From NCBI GenBank assembly GCA_943370385.1, contig CALRQT020000007.1, positions 62,001 to 126,000 of the forward strand: a stretch of 64,000 nucleotides of DNA. The letters run 5' to 3'. A model generated the notes under the pieces. The model saw only the letters and a list, made by a program, of their open reading frames with translations, was not told where the DNA came from and did no database searches. The DNA comes from BAIKAL-G1 sp943370385 (GTDB lineage: Bacteria > Cyanobacteriota > Cyanobacteriia > PCC-6307 > Cyanobiaceae). The position numbers and the translations under genes are program-made. Positions 49,026 to 57,834 of the stretch are shown piece after piece. Numbering within the stretch: the stretch's first letter is position 1; each line of letters begins with the position of its first letter.

Positions 49026-49739
49026 TCATGGGGCGCCAAACCATTGGCGGGCCCAGGCCTCCATCTGGTTGATTTCACTGCTCTGCACCCGCACCATCGC
49101 CTGCTCCAAGTCGAGCAGCTCAAGATGGCGGGTGTGGATCTGGGCCATGGCCGCCATCATCACGCCCATGCGGTGGTGGGCCACCATCTCGGAGAGAAAG
49201 GCCCGATCGAAATCCTGAGCCCGGCTGAGGGCGGCCAAGTCGGTGCCTGGCCTGGATGTACCACCAATCCCCATGCCCATGCCCATGCCATGGCCGCCCA
49301 TGCCCATGCCGCCGTGGCCGTAGGCCTCAAGCACCGGCACCGGGGCGCCATACCACTGCTGGTACCACTGGCGCATTTGCCCAATCTCCTGGCTTTGGCT
49401 GGAGATGATGCGTTGCGCCAGGGCCCGGATCTCGGGACGACGGGCCTGACGCAAGGCCAACTCGGCCATGGCGATGGCCCCCTGATGGTGGGGAATCATG
49501 GCCGCCATGAAACGCTGATCCGAGAACCCCATGCCGATGGCACAGGGTTTCCCAAGGGCCGAACCCAGGCCAGCGGCAGCCTGGGCGCCTGGGCCCTGGC
49601 CGGGGCCGGGTCGCCCCAGGCCCTGGGCCTGGACGCCTGGGATGGCCCAACCCAGCCCCAGCAGCCCCCCCGCCACCAGCAGCGCCAGGGGGGCTCGGCC
49701 GGTCCAGGTGCCCAGGCCCATGGGCCATCCAGCTGCCAT
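49026..49739 (-). CDS. DUF305 protein, exported, Met/His/Gly-rich linker
   Basis: 237 residues from the ATG at 49739 with a signal peptide or anchor (LALLVAGGLLGLGWAIPGVQA). It has two ferritin-like half-domains of the DUF305 type: MIPHHQGAIAMAELAL and MVAHHRMGVMMAAM, each with the HHxG/HHxM pair. They are joined by a Gly/Met/His-rich linker. DUF305 proteins are often linked to copper or metal handling; the Met/His linker agrees but is not proof. Confidence 0.85.
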   Translation of the reverse strand: MAAGWPMGLGTWTGRAPLALLVAGGLLGLGWAIPGVQAQGLGRPGPGQGPGAQAAAGLGSALGKPCAIGMGFSDQRFMAAMIPHHQGAIAMAELALRQARRPEIRALAQRIISSQSQEIGQMRQWYQQWYGAPVPVLEAYGHGGMGMGGHGMGMGMGIGGTSRPGTDLAALSRAQDFDRAFLSEMVAHHRMGVMMAAMAQIHTRHLELLDLEQAMVRVQSSEINQMEAWARQWFGAP

Positions 49740-49904
49740 GGCGATCTCTCCAGCAACGTTCCGCTGGTTCAAGCTTGGCAACGGCCAGAGGAACGGGAAG
49801 CCGCAACCTGAGGCCAATCGGAGGCAACCGCGCCAAAGGGCCCTTGGGCACAATCAGCCAGCCCCTGGCCTAGCGCAAGGGCCTTCAGCGCCTCAAGACA
49901 AGCC

Positions 49905-50945
49905 TCAGGAGAGGCCCACCAAGTGCATCGAGGTGGTCCACATCGTGTCTGCGGTTTCCGGGTTGCTGGCCTGATCGGAGAGCTCCTGACCAAACTGTTT
50001 GCCGCCCTTGGTTTGGCGGTTGCCCCAACTCCAATGGACCCCCGAAACGGCAAAGGCCGGATCGGCCACCACCTGGGCCAGGCGCTCACCGGCCAGGGCC
50101 TGGCTCACGTAACCGCCGGTGATGTTCTTTTGGAACCAGGGGAAAATTGTCTGAAAGGCCCGCGGCGTATTGCGAAACAAGGGGGTATCGGCCACACAGC
50201 CCGGATAGAGCGAACTGAACACGATGCCGGTGGACCCATGCAGGCGCCGGTGCAACTCCTGGGTGGTGATCATGTTGCAGAGCTTGCTGTCCTTGTAGGC
50301 CTTACCGGGCTTAAAAGCCTTGCCATTGGCCATGGCGATTGGCGCCTTGAAACCGGCCTTGAAGCCGGCGAGATCGCCCAGGTCGGCCGGAGCCGGGATT
50401 GGAATCTTGCCGCCCAATTCCTTGGAATTAGCAGTGACGGTGCCCATGATCACCACCCGGCGCGAGGGGTGGGTCGAGCGTTGAAGGTCCGCCAGCAGCA
50501 ACTGGATCAACAGGAAATGGCCCAGATGGTTGGTGGCCATGGAAATTTCATAGCCCTGCGGCGACCATTCGGGTTGCTTCAACCGGGGCTTGTAGACGGC
50601 GGCATTAATCACCAGGGCATCAAGGGGCAGACCCAGGGAGGCCACCAGGGTTTCCACCCCCACGCGCACGCTCTCGAGATCGCCCATGTCCATGCGCAGG
50701 TGGTGCACGCGGGCCGAATCAATGCCTAGGGAGTCGGCGGCAGCAGCTGCCCGCACCGGATCCCGATTGGCCGTCACCACAGTCCAGCCCCGATCCACGA
50801 GGGACTTCAAGGCGTTGAGGCCGACGCCCGAGGTGGTCCCCGTGATCAGGACGGTGCCTGAGGTGCCGCTGGCAGGATCCGCCAGGGGGATGGCGGACGG
50901 TTCCGTAGCGAAGGGCTCAGGAGCAGACGGTTGCTGGGCGGACAC
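49905..50945 (-). CDS. por: Light-dependent protochlorophyllide reductase
   Basis: Short-chain-dehydrogenase-type enzyme that reduces ring D of protochlorophyllide in the light. 346 residues; NADPH loop VLITGTTSGVGLNALKSL, the NxAxY... region LVINAAVYKPRLKQP, catalytic YKDSK and LYPGCVADTPLFRN with a conserved Cys. GTG start at 50945 after a Pro/Ser-rich N-terminal stretch of about 28 residues. The psaM-like peptide lies nearby on the same strand. Confidence 0.96.
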   Translation of the reverse strand: MSAQQPSAPEPFATEPSAIPLADPASGTSGTVLITGTTSGVGLNALKSLVDRGWTVVTANRDPVRAAAAADSLGIDSARVHHLRMDMGDLESVRVGVETLVASLGLPLDALVINAAVYKPRLKQPEWSPQGYEISMATNHLGHFLLIQLLLADLQRSTHPSRRVVIMGTVTANSKELGGKIPIPAPADLGDLAGFKAGFKAPIAMANGKAFKPGKAYKDSKLCNMITTQELHRRLHGSTGIVFSSLYPGCVADTPLFRNTPRAFQTIFPWFQKNITGGYVSQALAGERLAQVVADPAFAVSGVHWSWGNRQTKGGKQFGQELSDQASNPETADTMWTTSMHLVGLS

Positions 50946-50975
50946 GGGGAAGCCTGGGGCTGAACGGCAACCAAC

Positions 50976-51602
50976 CTAGGGATGGACTAAGGCTTTGATG
51001 GCTTTAACAGCGGGGGGCTCAACAGTTGGCAAACCACTGGAGTGTTCCCAGACAATCCTCAGCCGATCGGGGGCAATCCATTGATCCTGCTCCCGGATCA
51101 AGCGCTGTTCACCGCCGGTGGCAAAGAGACGATCAAAACGGTCTTCGGCCTTGTTGAGCTTGGCCTGCTCAATCGCCAAGATGGCCGTAATTTCGCCATT
51201 GCGATCGAGCCGTTCCTGGTAAGCCCCAGCCAGGCGCACCAAGCTAACGGCGGCTACCAAGGACAAGCCCACCTTGATGCTCAAGCCGATGGCACTGCAA
51301 ATCTTTTCCTGCTGGTCGCTGGAGGGATGGACCAAGGGCAACAATCCATTGGCGTCTCCGGCCTGGCCATAACCGGATGGCACCAGGGGTGGCTGGCCCC
51401 CGCCAAAGCCTGGCAAGGCAAACAGCTTGGCAAAAGACCTGGCTGGCTTGGCACTGTCAACTTGGGCGTCACTTCCCTGCAAGCCGGAGTCATGGCGACG
51501 GGGCCCGGAGCGCCCGGAGCTGGAGTCCTGGGAACCGGCCGGCGAACGACGAACGGGAGTGGAACTCCCCTGGGCTGATCGGGCGGGCCGGCGGTTGCTC
51601 AA
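50976..51602 (-). CDS. Conserved cyanobacterial hypothetical with one membrane helix
   Basis: 208 residues from a TTG at 51602. The N-terminal 90 residues are Ser/Gly/Pro-rich and probably disordered; then comes a membrane helix (IGLSIKVGLSLVAAVSLVRL) and a conserved, coiled-coil-like region (RNGEITAILAIEQAKLNKAE, then RLIREQDQWIAPDRLRIVW). It may be an inner-membrane or thylakoid protein. Not recognised. Directly upstream of por (30 bp). Confidence 0.65.
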   Translation of the reverse strand: MSNRRPARSAQGSSTPVRRSPAGSQDSSSGRSGPRRHDSGLQGSDAQVDSAKPARSFAKLFALPGFGGGQPPLVPSGYGQAGDANGLLPLVHPSSDQQEKICSAIGLSIKVGLSLVAAVSLVRLAGAYQERLDRNGEITAILAIEQAKLNKAEDRFDRLFATGGEQRLIREQDQWIAPDRLRIVWEHSSGLPTVEPPAVKAIKALVHP

Positions 51603-51661
51603 GGCTCAAGCGGATCAAGTTGTCTTGCTTCTAGCAGGCCTCTGGGAACCTGCCAAGGGGT

Positions 51662-51766
51662 TCAGGACTCATGCAGGGTCACCGCCAGGCGCACGGCCAG
51701 GACGCCAGCATGGGCGGCCACCACCAGGGCAATCGCCACTTCGGCCAGGGTGAGGGTGTGGGCCAT
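51662..51766 (-). CDS. psaM: Photosystem I subunit PsaM (candidate)
   Basis: 34-residue single-helix peptide MAHTLTLAEVAIALVVAAHA plus GVLAVRLAVTLHES. The hydrophobic pattern, the ALVVA core and the terminal LAxRLxxxLxx signature agree with PsaM, which stabilises PSI trimers. It is near por, as I recall for psaM in some picocyanobacteria. An ATG three codons upstream (51775) is an alternative. Too short for normal ORF lists. Confidence 0.65.
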   Translation of the reverse strand: MAHTLTLAEVAIALVVAAHAGVLAVRLAVTLHES

Positions 51767-51907
51767 GGTGGGCATTCGGCAATGTCTTCGCACCCATTGT
51801 TTGCCCCCGGGGCCAATCCGGCCACCGCTCTGGCCCTGGCTGTCACAGCTCTTGACCCCTAGGGACCCGCCAGGCAACGCTGGCCCCACGCCCTTGGCCT
51901 GCTCGAC

Positions 51908-52441
51908 TTGTTCCCAGAACCAGTGTTCCCAGACCCAGTGCCCCTAGATCCCCTGCCCCCGGGTTTGAGCACGCCCGAGCCGGTGGTGGTGAGCGCTGAC
52001 CAGGTGCGCCAGCTTGATCTTTCCGTCTTGAAGCCCTGGCTGGAGCTCGCCCCAGCCGAACTGCTGGCCCGCAGCGATCAGCTCAGCCTCAGCTTTGACT
52101 GGCCCCAGGCCCCGGAGGATCCGCGCGAACTCTCCGAGATTGCCGAATTGCGGCTGTGGAGCCTGCGGGCCGACGCCCACTATCCCTGGATGCCGTTGCT
52201 GCTGGAGCGCAGCAGCGGCCAGCTCTGCCGCCATGTGGCCATGCAGCTGCCCCATAGCTTCAGCCGCAGCGAGGGGATCCGCTTTGCCCCCGCCAGCCTG
52301 GAGCTGTGGATCACCCATCGCCTGTTCGGGCTGGAGGCCTGGGGCCGCAGCCAGGGGATCGCCTGCCGGGGCCAGCTCACCGCCATGGCCACCGTTTTGG
52401 GCTACGACCTCGATCCCCACTTCTGGACGGCCCTCGACTAG
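51908..52441 (+). CDS. CRR6/DUF1817 family protein (NDH-1 assembly)
   Basis: 177 residues; homologue of plant CRR6, needed to assemble NdhI into the NDH complex. The core shows ELLARSDQLSLSFDWPQ, DPRELSEIAELRLWSLRADA, HYPWMPLLLERSSGQLCRHV and GYDLDPHFW, all typical. The N-terminus is uncertain: TTG at 51908, GTG at 51923 or GTG at 51938; the region has a near-perfect 15-bp direct repeat TTCCCAGAACCAGTG / TTCCCAGACCCAGTG. Fits with the other photosynthetic complex genes nearby. Confidence 0.82.
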   Translation: MFPEPVFPDPVPLDPLPPGLSTPEPVVVSADQVRQLDLSVLKPWLELAPAELLARSDQLSLSFDWPQAPEDPRELSEIAELRLWSLRADAHYPWMPLLLERSSGQLCRHVAMQLPHSFSRSEGIRFAPASLELWITHRLFGLEAWGRSQGIACRGQLTAMATVLGYDLDPHFWTALD

Positions 52442-52513
52442 GGCCCACCCCCTGGCAGGGGACCCAAAGCAAAGACTCCAGCCCTCACTGGGAGGCTGCC
52501 TAAACCTCCCTGC

Positions 52514-53329
52514 TTAAGGGCTCGATAGCAGCAGGCCAAGGGCGCGGCGCCCGGAATCGATCGCCAACAGCAGGCAAAACAGGCGAAGCAGCCACACCAG
52601 CCTGTCCTCGCTGACCCGTTGCAGGCGTTGGGCCGACCAGCGGGCCCCCAGGCCGGCGCTGAGCCCTAGGACCAGGGCCATGGCCAGGTTGCCGCGGCCA
52701 TCGGCCAGGAACGTGGCCGACGAGACGGCCGCGGAGGCAAACACGGCCAGGGTGCTGAGCCGGATCGCCGTGTAAACCCGAACCGCCAGGCCCCGCACCA
52801 TCAGCGGCACCATCACTAGGCCGCCACCGACGCCGAGCATGCCACTGGCGCAGCCAGCCACCAGGCCCACCAGGGCCAGGGGACCCAGCCGCAGGGGGCC
52901 GGCCGTGCCGTCCTGGCCAGGCAGGGGGCTGCGGGGCTCGATCACCAGGCTTAAGAGCAAATACATCAGGGCCTGCAGACCCAGGAGCAACCACCCCTGT
53001 AAACCACTCCCCAGGTGGCTGAACAGCAGGCCCCCGCCTAAGGCACCGAGACCGATCGCCGCCGCCCCACGGAGCGGCAACGTGCCATTGCGCCAATGGG
53101 TCCAGCTGCCGGCGAAGGTGGTCGGCAGGATCGCCAGGGTGCTAGTGGCCAGGGCCTGGTGCGGGGCCAGACCCAACCCCAGCAGCAGGGGGGAAAACAC
53201 CAGCCCGCCGCCGATGCCCAGCAGGCCGGCCAGCAGCCCGGCGATGATGCCCATGGGGATGAGCAGGAGCAGCTCCCAGGGCACCGCGGCCATTCCCTGC
53301 AGCTGATACAGCACCCCAGCATCCCCCAT
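52514..53329 (-). CDS. TauE/SafE family transporter
   Basis: 271 residues with about eight membrane helices; GIIAGLLAGLLGIGGGLVFSP and its repeat GLVAGCASGMLGVGGGLVMVP are the two inverted-topology signatures of this sulfite/sulfonate exporter-like family. Start ATG at 53329 gives MGDAGVLYQLQG before the first helix; the ATG at 53293 is also possible. Divergent from the lipoate-ligase-like gene, 27 bp apart. Substrate unknown. Confidence 0.88.
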   Translation of the reverse strand: MGDAGVLYQLQGMAAVPWELLLLIPMGIIAGLLAGLLGIGGGLVFSPLLLGLGLAPHQALATSTLAILPTTFAGSWTHWRNGTLPLRGAAAIGLGALGGGLLFSHLGSGLQGWLLLGLQALMYLLLSLVIEPRSPLPGQDGTAGPLRLGPLALVGLVAGCASGMLGVGGGLVMVPLMVRGLAVRVYTAIRLSTLAVFASAAVSSATFLADGRGNLAMALVLGLSAGLGARWSAQRLQRVSEDRLVWLLRLFCLLLAIDSGRRALGLLLSSP

Positions 53330-53356
53330 GCCCCAGCGGCCCCTGCCCCTCCAGCC

Positions 53357-54103
53357 GTGACCACCCCCTGGCGCTGGATTCCGCCCCTGGCGGGCAGCGG
53401 GCCCTTGCAGATGGCCCTCGACGAATTGCTGCTCGACCAGGCCGTGGCCGCAAGGGTCCCCCAGGCCTGCCTCAGGCTCTACAGCTGGTCCGGGCCCTGG
53501 CTGTCGCTGGGCTATCACCAACGCCATCTGCCCGCCGCCTGGCTAGCCCTGGCCGAGCAGGGCCAGATCGGCCTGGTGCGGCGTCCCAGCGGCGGTCGGG
53601 CCGTGCTCCATGGCGGCAGCCTCACCTACGCCCTGATCCAGCCCCACCCCGGCGGAGATCGACACGAGGCCTACCGCCACCACTGCCGCTGGCTACAGCG
53701 GGCCTTCGCGGAGCTCGGCCAGCCCCTGAGCTTCGGCAGCGGACGACCAACGGCTGAAAGCGGGAGCTGTTTTGCCCGGGCCAGCGCCGCCGACCTGGTC
53801 CATGGCAACGGCGCCAAACGGATTGGCAGCGCCCAGTTGTGGCGCCGCGGAGTGCTCTTGCAGCACGGCAGCCTGCTGATCGATCCCCCCCGGGAGCTCT
53901 GGGAGCAGCTGTTCCAGGAAGCCCCGCCCGACCTACCGGCCCTGCCCGAGGGGGGAGCGGAACTGGTGGCGCGCCTGCACCGGGCGGCCGAAGCCAATCT
54001 CTGCGGCGGCCCCCTGCAGGAGCGTCCGCTCGATCACCAGGAATGGGAAGACCTGCACCGGCGAATCGCCAGCCAACCCAAGGCTTTCGAAGACGGGATC
54101 TAA
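53357..54103 (+). CDS. Lipoate-protein ligase A-like (BPL/LPL catalytic domain) protein
   Basis: 248 residues from a GTG at 53357. LQMALDELLLDQAVAA is the N-terminal helix, RRPSGGRAVLHGGSLTYALI the lipoyl-adenylate binding loop (RRxSGGxAVxHxxG), and the Lys in GNGAKRIGSAQ is the position of the catalytic Lys. It could attach lipoate or octanoate to the E2 of pyruvate dehydrogenase; the LipB-type alternative cannot be excluded. Weak overlaps with longer upstream frames were ignored. Confidence 0.85.
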   Translation: MTTPWRWIPPLAGSGPLQMALDELLLDQAVAARVPQACLRLYSWSGPWLSLGYHQRHLPAAWLALAEQGQIGLVRRPSGGRAVLHGGSLTYALIQPHPGGDRHEAYRHHCRWLQRAFAELGQPLSFGSGRPTAESGSCFARASAADLVHGNGAKRIGSAQLWRRGVLLQHGSLLIDPPRELWEQLFQEAPPDLPALPEGGAELVARLHRAAEANLCGGPLQERPLDHQEWEDLHRRIASQPKAFEDGI

Positions 54104-54187
54104 ACAGTCCGGCGGGAGTGAGCCCAGGCCAGGCCCGATTCGGGGCTAATCCAGCCCCTAACCGTGCCGAGCACTTTGGCCGCTGCC

Positions 54188-55429
54188 CTAGGGCAGCGCA
54201 CCCGAGTCGGCTTGACCAGAAGGGGGCACCATCCCCTGGGCCACGGCCGCCAGGGGCAGGCCAACGGGATAAACCCCCTGGCGTCGAGCTGCCTCTAGCA
54301 GGGGCTCCGGGAGGCGCACCCCAAGCTTGGCCAGCACGGCCTCAGCCAGTTCGGGCCGTTCGATCGTGCCGCAGGGCAGGCCAGCGGCACTGAGCACCAG
54401 CAAGCGGGGCGGGCTGGCCGCTTCGAGTTGCAACACGGCCTGCCAGAGGGGGGCGTCGTCGCGGATGGAAGGGAGGTCGGCCAGGGGCCGGAGGTGGTCG
54501 CCGATCCGCTCGTCGTCCCAGCGCTGCACCGGCAGGCTCTGCAGGGGAGCGTCATCGATCAGGCCGCGCCAGCGGCCGGCCTCACAGACGAGTAACCAAT
54601 CGGCCAACCCCTCGGGATCGGCGAGCCGGAGGCGACTCAGTTGGCGCAGGCTGGTGCTTGGCTCCAGCACCCGATAGCGACGGCGGGCCCCATCGCGAAC
54701 CTTGAGATCCCGCAAAACCCTCTGGAGGGCCTGGGACTGGGTCTGGTTGCGGGCGGCGCCGACGCCAAACCAGCCAAGCAGGATCAACCAAATGCCGTTG
54801 ACTTTGCCGTCGAAGCTGCCGCTGCTTAGCACCACCACGGTGCCCAAGCCGATGGCCATCAGGGAGAGCATCAGCCCTGAAGCCGTGGCCACTTGAACGC
54901 CCCGGCGCTGGCTGCCAGTCCACTGCCAAACCAAGGCCTTGAGGATCAGGCCCCCATCGAGGGGCAAGCCCGGCAAGAGATTAAAAAGACCCAACATCAG
55001 GTTGAGCATCCCGAGATTGCTGACCAGGACACCTAAGGGGGGCCAGAGGTGGGTGGCACCATGGCTGGCGCCCATCAACCCAGCCGCCAAAAGCAAACTC
55101 ACCAGGGGGCCGGCGGCCGCCACGATTAGGGCTCCCCGGGCAGTGGTCGATTCCCGCTCGATGCTGGCCACCCCCCCCAGGAAGAACAGGGTGATGCTGC
55201 GCACCTTGATGCCCTGGACAATCGCGGCAAAGGAATGGCCCAGCTCATGCAGCAGGACGGATAGGAACAGCAGCAGGGCCGAGGCCAACGCAAGCAGCCA
55301 GCTGAGGGGCTCCCCTTGGCCGTACTGCTCCTGGAATTTCCCGGTGACCAGGGCCAGGATCAAAAACCAGCTGGGATGGATGCGCAGGGGAATGCCCCGG
55401 ATCCGCAAGAGCTGAAAGCCTTCACCCAC
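54188..55429 (-). CDS. Membrane zinc metalloprotease, site-2 protease family (M50)
   Basis: 413 residues, GTG start at 55429. IHPSWFLILALVTG begins the first helix, VLLHELGHSFAAI has the zinc HExxH (H61-H65), and LFNLLPGLPLDGGLIL is the second motif with the Asp ligand. The C-terminal 170 residues carry a CBS-like pair (LRQLSRLRLADPEG, then LPSIRDDAPLWQAVLQL) but degenerate. Such proteases cut membrane anti-sigma or regulator proteins; the substrate here is unknown. Confidence 0.92.
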   Translation of the reverse strand: MGEGFQLLRIRGIPLRIHPSWFLILALVTGKFQEQYGQGEPLSWLLALASALLLFLSVLLHELGHSFAAIVQGIKVRSITLFFLGGVASIERESTTARGALIVAAAGPLVSLLLAAGLMGASHGATHLWPPLGVLVSNLGMLNLMLGLFNLLPGLPLDGGLILKALVWQWTGSQRRGVQVATASGLMLSLMAIGLGTVVVLSSGSFDGKVNGIWLILLGWFGVGAARNQTQSQALQRVLRDLKVRDGARRRYRVLEPSTSLRQLSRLRLADPEGLADWLLVCEAGRWRGLIDDAPLQSLPVQRWDDERIGDHLRPLADLPSIRDDAPLWQAVLQLEAASPPRLLVLSAAGLPCGTIERPELAEAVLAKLGVRLPEPLLEAARRQGVYPVGLPLAAVAQGMVPPSGQADSGALP

Positions 55430-55506
55430 ACCCGTTACCCCGTTGCCTTAATCCTAGAAAGGCGGTCCTTCGAACCTGCCAGCCCGTCCTGGTGGAGCCA
55501 CCCCCC

Positions 55507-56241
55507 GTGTCCGAAGACCATCCGGCCGCTGACCAGCTGGCCCGCCCCGCGCCAAACCCGGTTCCGGTCCCGCCCCATCCGCCCCAGGCGCGGGGTCCCT
55601 GGCTAAAAATCTGCGGCCTGCGCCAGAACGGCCAGGCGGCCGCAGTGGCCGCCATGGGGGTCCAGGCCCTCGGCGTGATCGGCGTGGCCAGCTCGCCGCG
55701 CTGGCTGGCTCCAGCCCAGCGGCCGGCCCTGTTTGCCGCCATGGCAGCCGCCAATCCCGCCTGCCTGGGGGTGCTCGTGGTGGCCAACCCTTTGGATGGC
55801 GAACTCGACGCTCTTGAGGCAGGCCAGGGCCATCAGGTGCTGCAACTCCACGGCCAGGAATCGCCCCAGCGCTGCGCCGAGCTCAAGCGCCGCCTGGGAT
55901 TACCCCTTTGGAAGGCCCTGCGCATTCGTTCAGGCGCCGATCTGGAGCTGGCCCTTGCCTACGAAGGGGTGGTGGATGGCCTGTTGCTCGATGCCTGGGT
56001 GGCAGACCAGCTCGGCGGAACGGGGCAGGCGATCCCGATCGAACTGTTGGCAGGGTTTAGGCCCGCCTTGCCCTGGTGGCTGGCCGGGGGCATCTCCCCG
56101 GAACGGGTGGGGCCGATTTTGGAGCAAATCCGGCCGGATGGTCTCGATGCCTCCAGTGCCCTAGAGCGCGCCCCCGGCGACAAGATCCTCAGCCGCGTCG
56201 CCGAGCTGGTGGCAGCCGTAGAGACCTGGCGCCAGCACTAG
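55507..56241 (+). CDS. trpF: Phosphoribosylanthranilate isomerase
   Basis: TIM-barrel enzyme of tryptophan synthesis. 244 residues from the GTG at 55507 with a 30-residue Pro-rich N-terminal addition, then WLKICGLRQNGQAAAVAA (active Cys), VLQLHGQE, VVDGLLLDAW and LAGGISPERVG. The GTG at 55492 would add five residues. Divergent from the M50 protease gene by 77 bp. Confidence 0.95.
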   Translation: MSEDHPAADQLARPAPNPVPVPPHPPQARGPWLKICGLRQNGQAAAVAAMGVQALGVIGVASSPRWLAPAQRPALFAAMAAANPACLGVLVVANPLDGELDALEAGQGHQVLQLHGQESPQRCAELKRRLGLPLWKALRIRSGADLELALAYEGVVDGLLLDAWVADQLGGTGQAIPIELLAGFRPALPWWLAGGISPERVGPILEQIRPDGLDASSALERAPGDKILSRVAELVAAVETWRQH

Positions 56242-56390
56242 CCGCGCCCATGGATCAAGGGAAGGCCCCAGGAAAGGCTCCAAGGGAAGAATTTTGGAGA
56301 AGGGTGAAGGGAACAAGGTCCTAGCAACAACTCAGTGCTCGCCCTGCCGCAGCCAGCTGCCAGGATTTGGAGAGTTGCATTGCCCTGCCG

Positions 56391-56909
56391 ATGGCCCGCT
56401 TGCGTTCTTCAGCCCTCTGGGCGCTTCTGCTGGGAACGGGCCTGCTCGGGCCCGCCACGGCCGGTTGGAGCCAGGACCTGGTCGGCTGCCAACTGGTGGG
56501 GGCCAGCCTCCAGTGCATCCCGGGGGTCACCGCCGATCCCCAGCAACAGATCAAGATCATGCGCCAGGAGATCTCAAACGACATCCTGTTAGAGGGGGCG
56601 GTGCAACAACAGATCAACGGTCTGCAGCAGTTGGTGCTCAACGGCAAGGCGGAAGCGGGCCAACTGCTGGTGGCCACAGCCCAGTTCGATGCCGCCATCG
56701 CCGTGCCCCAGGCCAACTACCACTGGTACCGGCTGGCCCCAGGCCAACGCAGCTGGGTCTTGATTGAAAGTGCCCAGGGCACCACGTATGTCCCCGCCGC
56801 CATTGATATCGGCCAGCAGGTAATGGTGGTCGCCGTGGTCAATCAGAACGGCACGGTGAAGCGGGTATCCTCGACGCCGATTGGCCCCATTGTCGCCGCC
56901 GCCCAGTAG
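56391..56909 (+). CDS. Exported conserved hypothetical protein
   Basis: 172 residues from the ATG at 56391, signal peptide ALWALLLGTGLLGPATAG, then a cysteine pair (VGCQLVGASLQCIPG), a Gln-rich helix (ISNDILLEGAVQQQINGLQQ), and a beta-rich domain ending TPIGPIVAAAQ. Conserved in picocyanobacteria; function unknown. Probably in the periplasm or thylakoid lumen. Convergent with folE; a terminator on the folE side follows its stop codon. Confidence 0.65.
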   Translation: MARLRSSALWALLLGTGLLGPATAGWSQDLVGCQLVGASLQCIPGVTADPQQQIKIMRQEISNDILLEGAVQQQINGLQQLVLNGKAEAGQLLVATAQFDAAIAVPQANYHWYRLAPGQRSWVLIESAQGTTYVPAAIDIGQQVMVVAVVNQNGTVKRVSSTPIGPIVAAAQ

Positions 56910-56916
56910 CGAGCAC

Positions 56917-56952
56917 AAAAAAGAGCCTGGGGCCCATAAAAGGCTCCAGGCT
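56917..56952 (-). terminator. Rho-independent terminator of the SDR-folE transcript
   Basis: On the minus strand AGCCTGG (56946-56952) pairs with CCAGGCT (56924-56930), with partial extension of the stem inward, followed after one C by six T residues (56917-56922). It lies 130 nt after the folE stop. Confidence 0.8.
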
Positions 56953-57081
56953 TCGATTCATGGGCTAATCAAATTTTATTGGAGCGTGGCAACTCAATGG
57001 CCGGGTCTCGACCATTGGCGTCAGTCACATTCCAAACAGTAGATGGCCGGCGCTAGGCGAAGAACGGCCATAAACCCAAGC

Positions 57082-57825
57082 TCAATAAAGCATCGACTCC
57101 TGCTGCTTCACCAGCTCAAAGAACTCCGCCTTGAGGCTGGGATCATGGCGGAAATCACCACGAACAACCGAATTCACCATGCTGGTTTGGGGCTCCTTCA
57201 CACCGCGCCACTTCATGCAATAGTGCTGGGCCTTAACCAAAATCGCCAAACCTTCGGGCTGGCAGAGGCGCTCAATCTCATCGGCCAAGATCATCACCGC
57301 CTCTTCCTGGATGTGGGGGCGGGAGAACACCCAATCGGCAACCCTTGAGAATTTGGAGAGGCCGATCACCCGATCACCGGGCTTGATGCCGATCCAGCAA
57401 TTGCCAAGAATCGGAACCAGGTGGTGGGAGCAGGCCGAACGCACCGTGATCGGGCCAACGGTGTAGATCTCGTCCAGCTTTTTAACGTTAGGGAAACTAG
57501 CAATCTTGGGCTGATGATGATAACGGCCCTTGAAGACCTCATGGAGGTACATGCGGGCAACCCGTTCGGCCGTCTCCTCGGTGTTGTGGTCGTTATCAAT
57601 ATCAATCACGAGGCTGCGTAACAGCTCCCGCACCTTGCCAGCCACCTCCACTTCCAGCTGATCCAGCTCGCCGTCCTGGAGGTGGTCGGAGATGTTGTCG
57701 TTAGCCAGGTAGGCCACGCCTGCCGCATCGAGGCGCTGGCGAATGCGCAGGCTGATCGGCAAGGGCACCGTCTCAGGGGAGCTGGGGGTGCGTGCCGTGA
57801 TGCTGGTGGGCAGGGTGGACGTCAT
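57082..57825 (-). CDS. folE: GTP cyclohydrolase I
   Basis: First step of tetrahydrofolate/pterin synthesis. 247 residues; the zinc-binding SACSHHLVPILGNCWIG and the C-terminal AQHYCMKWRGVKEPQTSMV are diagnostic. The N-terminal 25 residues are Ser/Thr/Pro-rich. It is 9 bp downstream of the SDR gene, so co-transcribed; the order accA-SDR-folE is usual in picocyanobacteria. Confidence 0.97.
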   Translation of the reverse strand: MTSTLPTSITARTPSSPETVPLPISLRIRQRLDAAGVAYLANDNISDHLQDGELDQLEVEVAGKVRELLRSLVIDIDNDHNTEETAERVARMYLHEVFKGRYHHQPKIASFPNVKKLDEIYTVGPITVRSACSHHLVPILGNCWIGIKPGDRVIGLSKFSRVADWVFSRPHIQEEAVMILADEIERLCQPEGLAILVKAQHYCMKWRGVKEPQTSMVNSVVRGDFRHDPSLKAEFFELVKQQESMLY

Positions 57826-57834
57826 GGATGGGAC

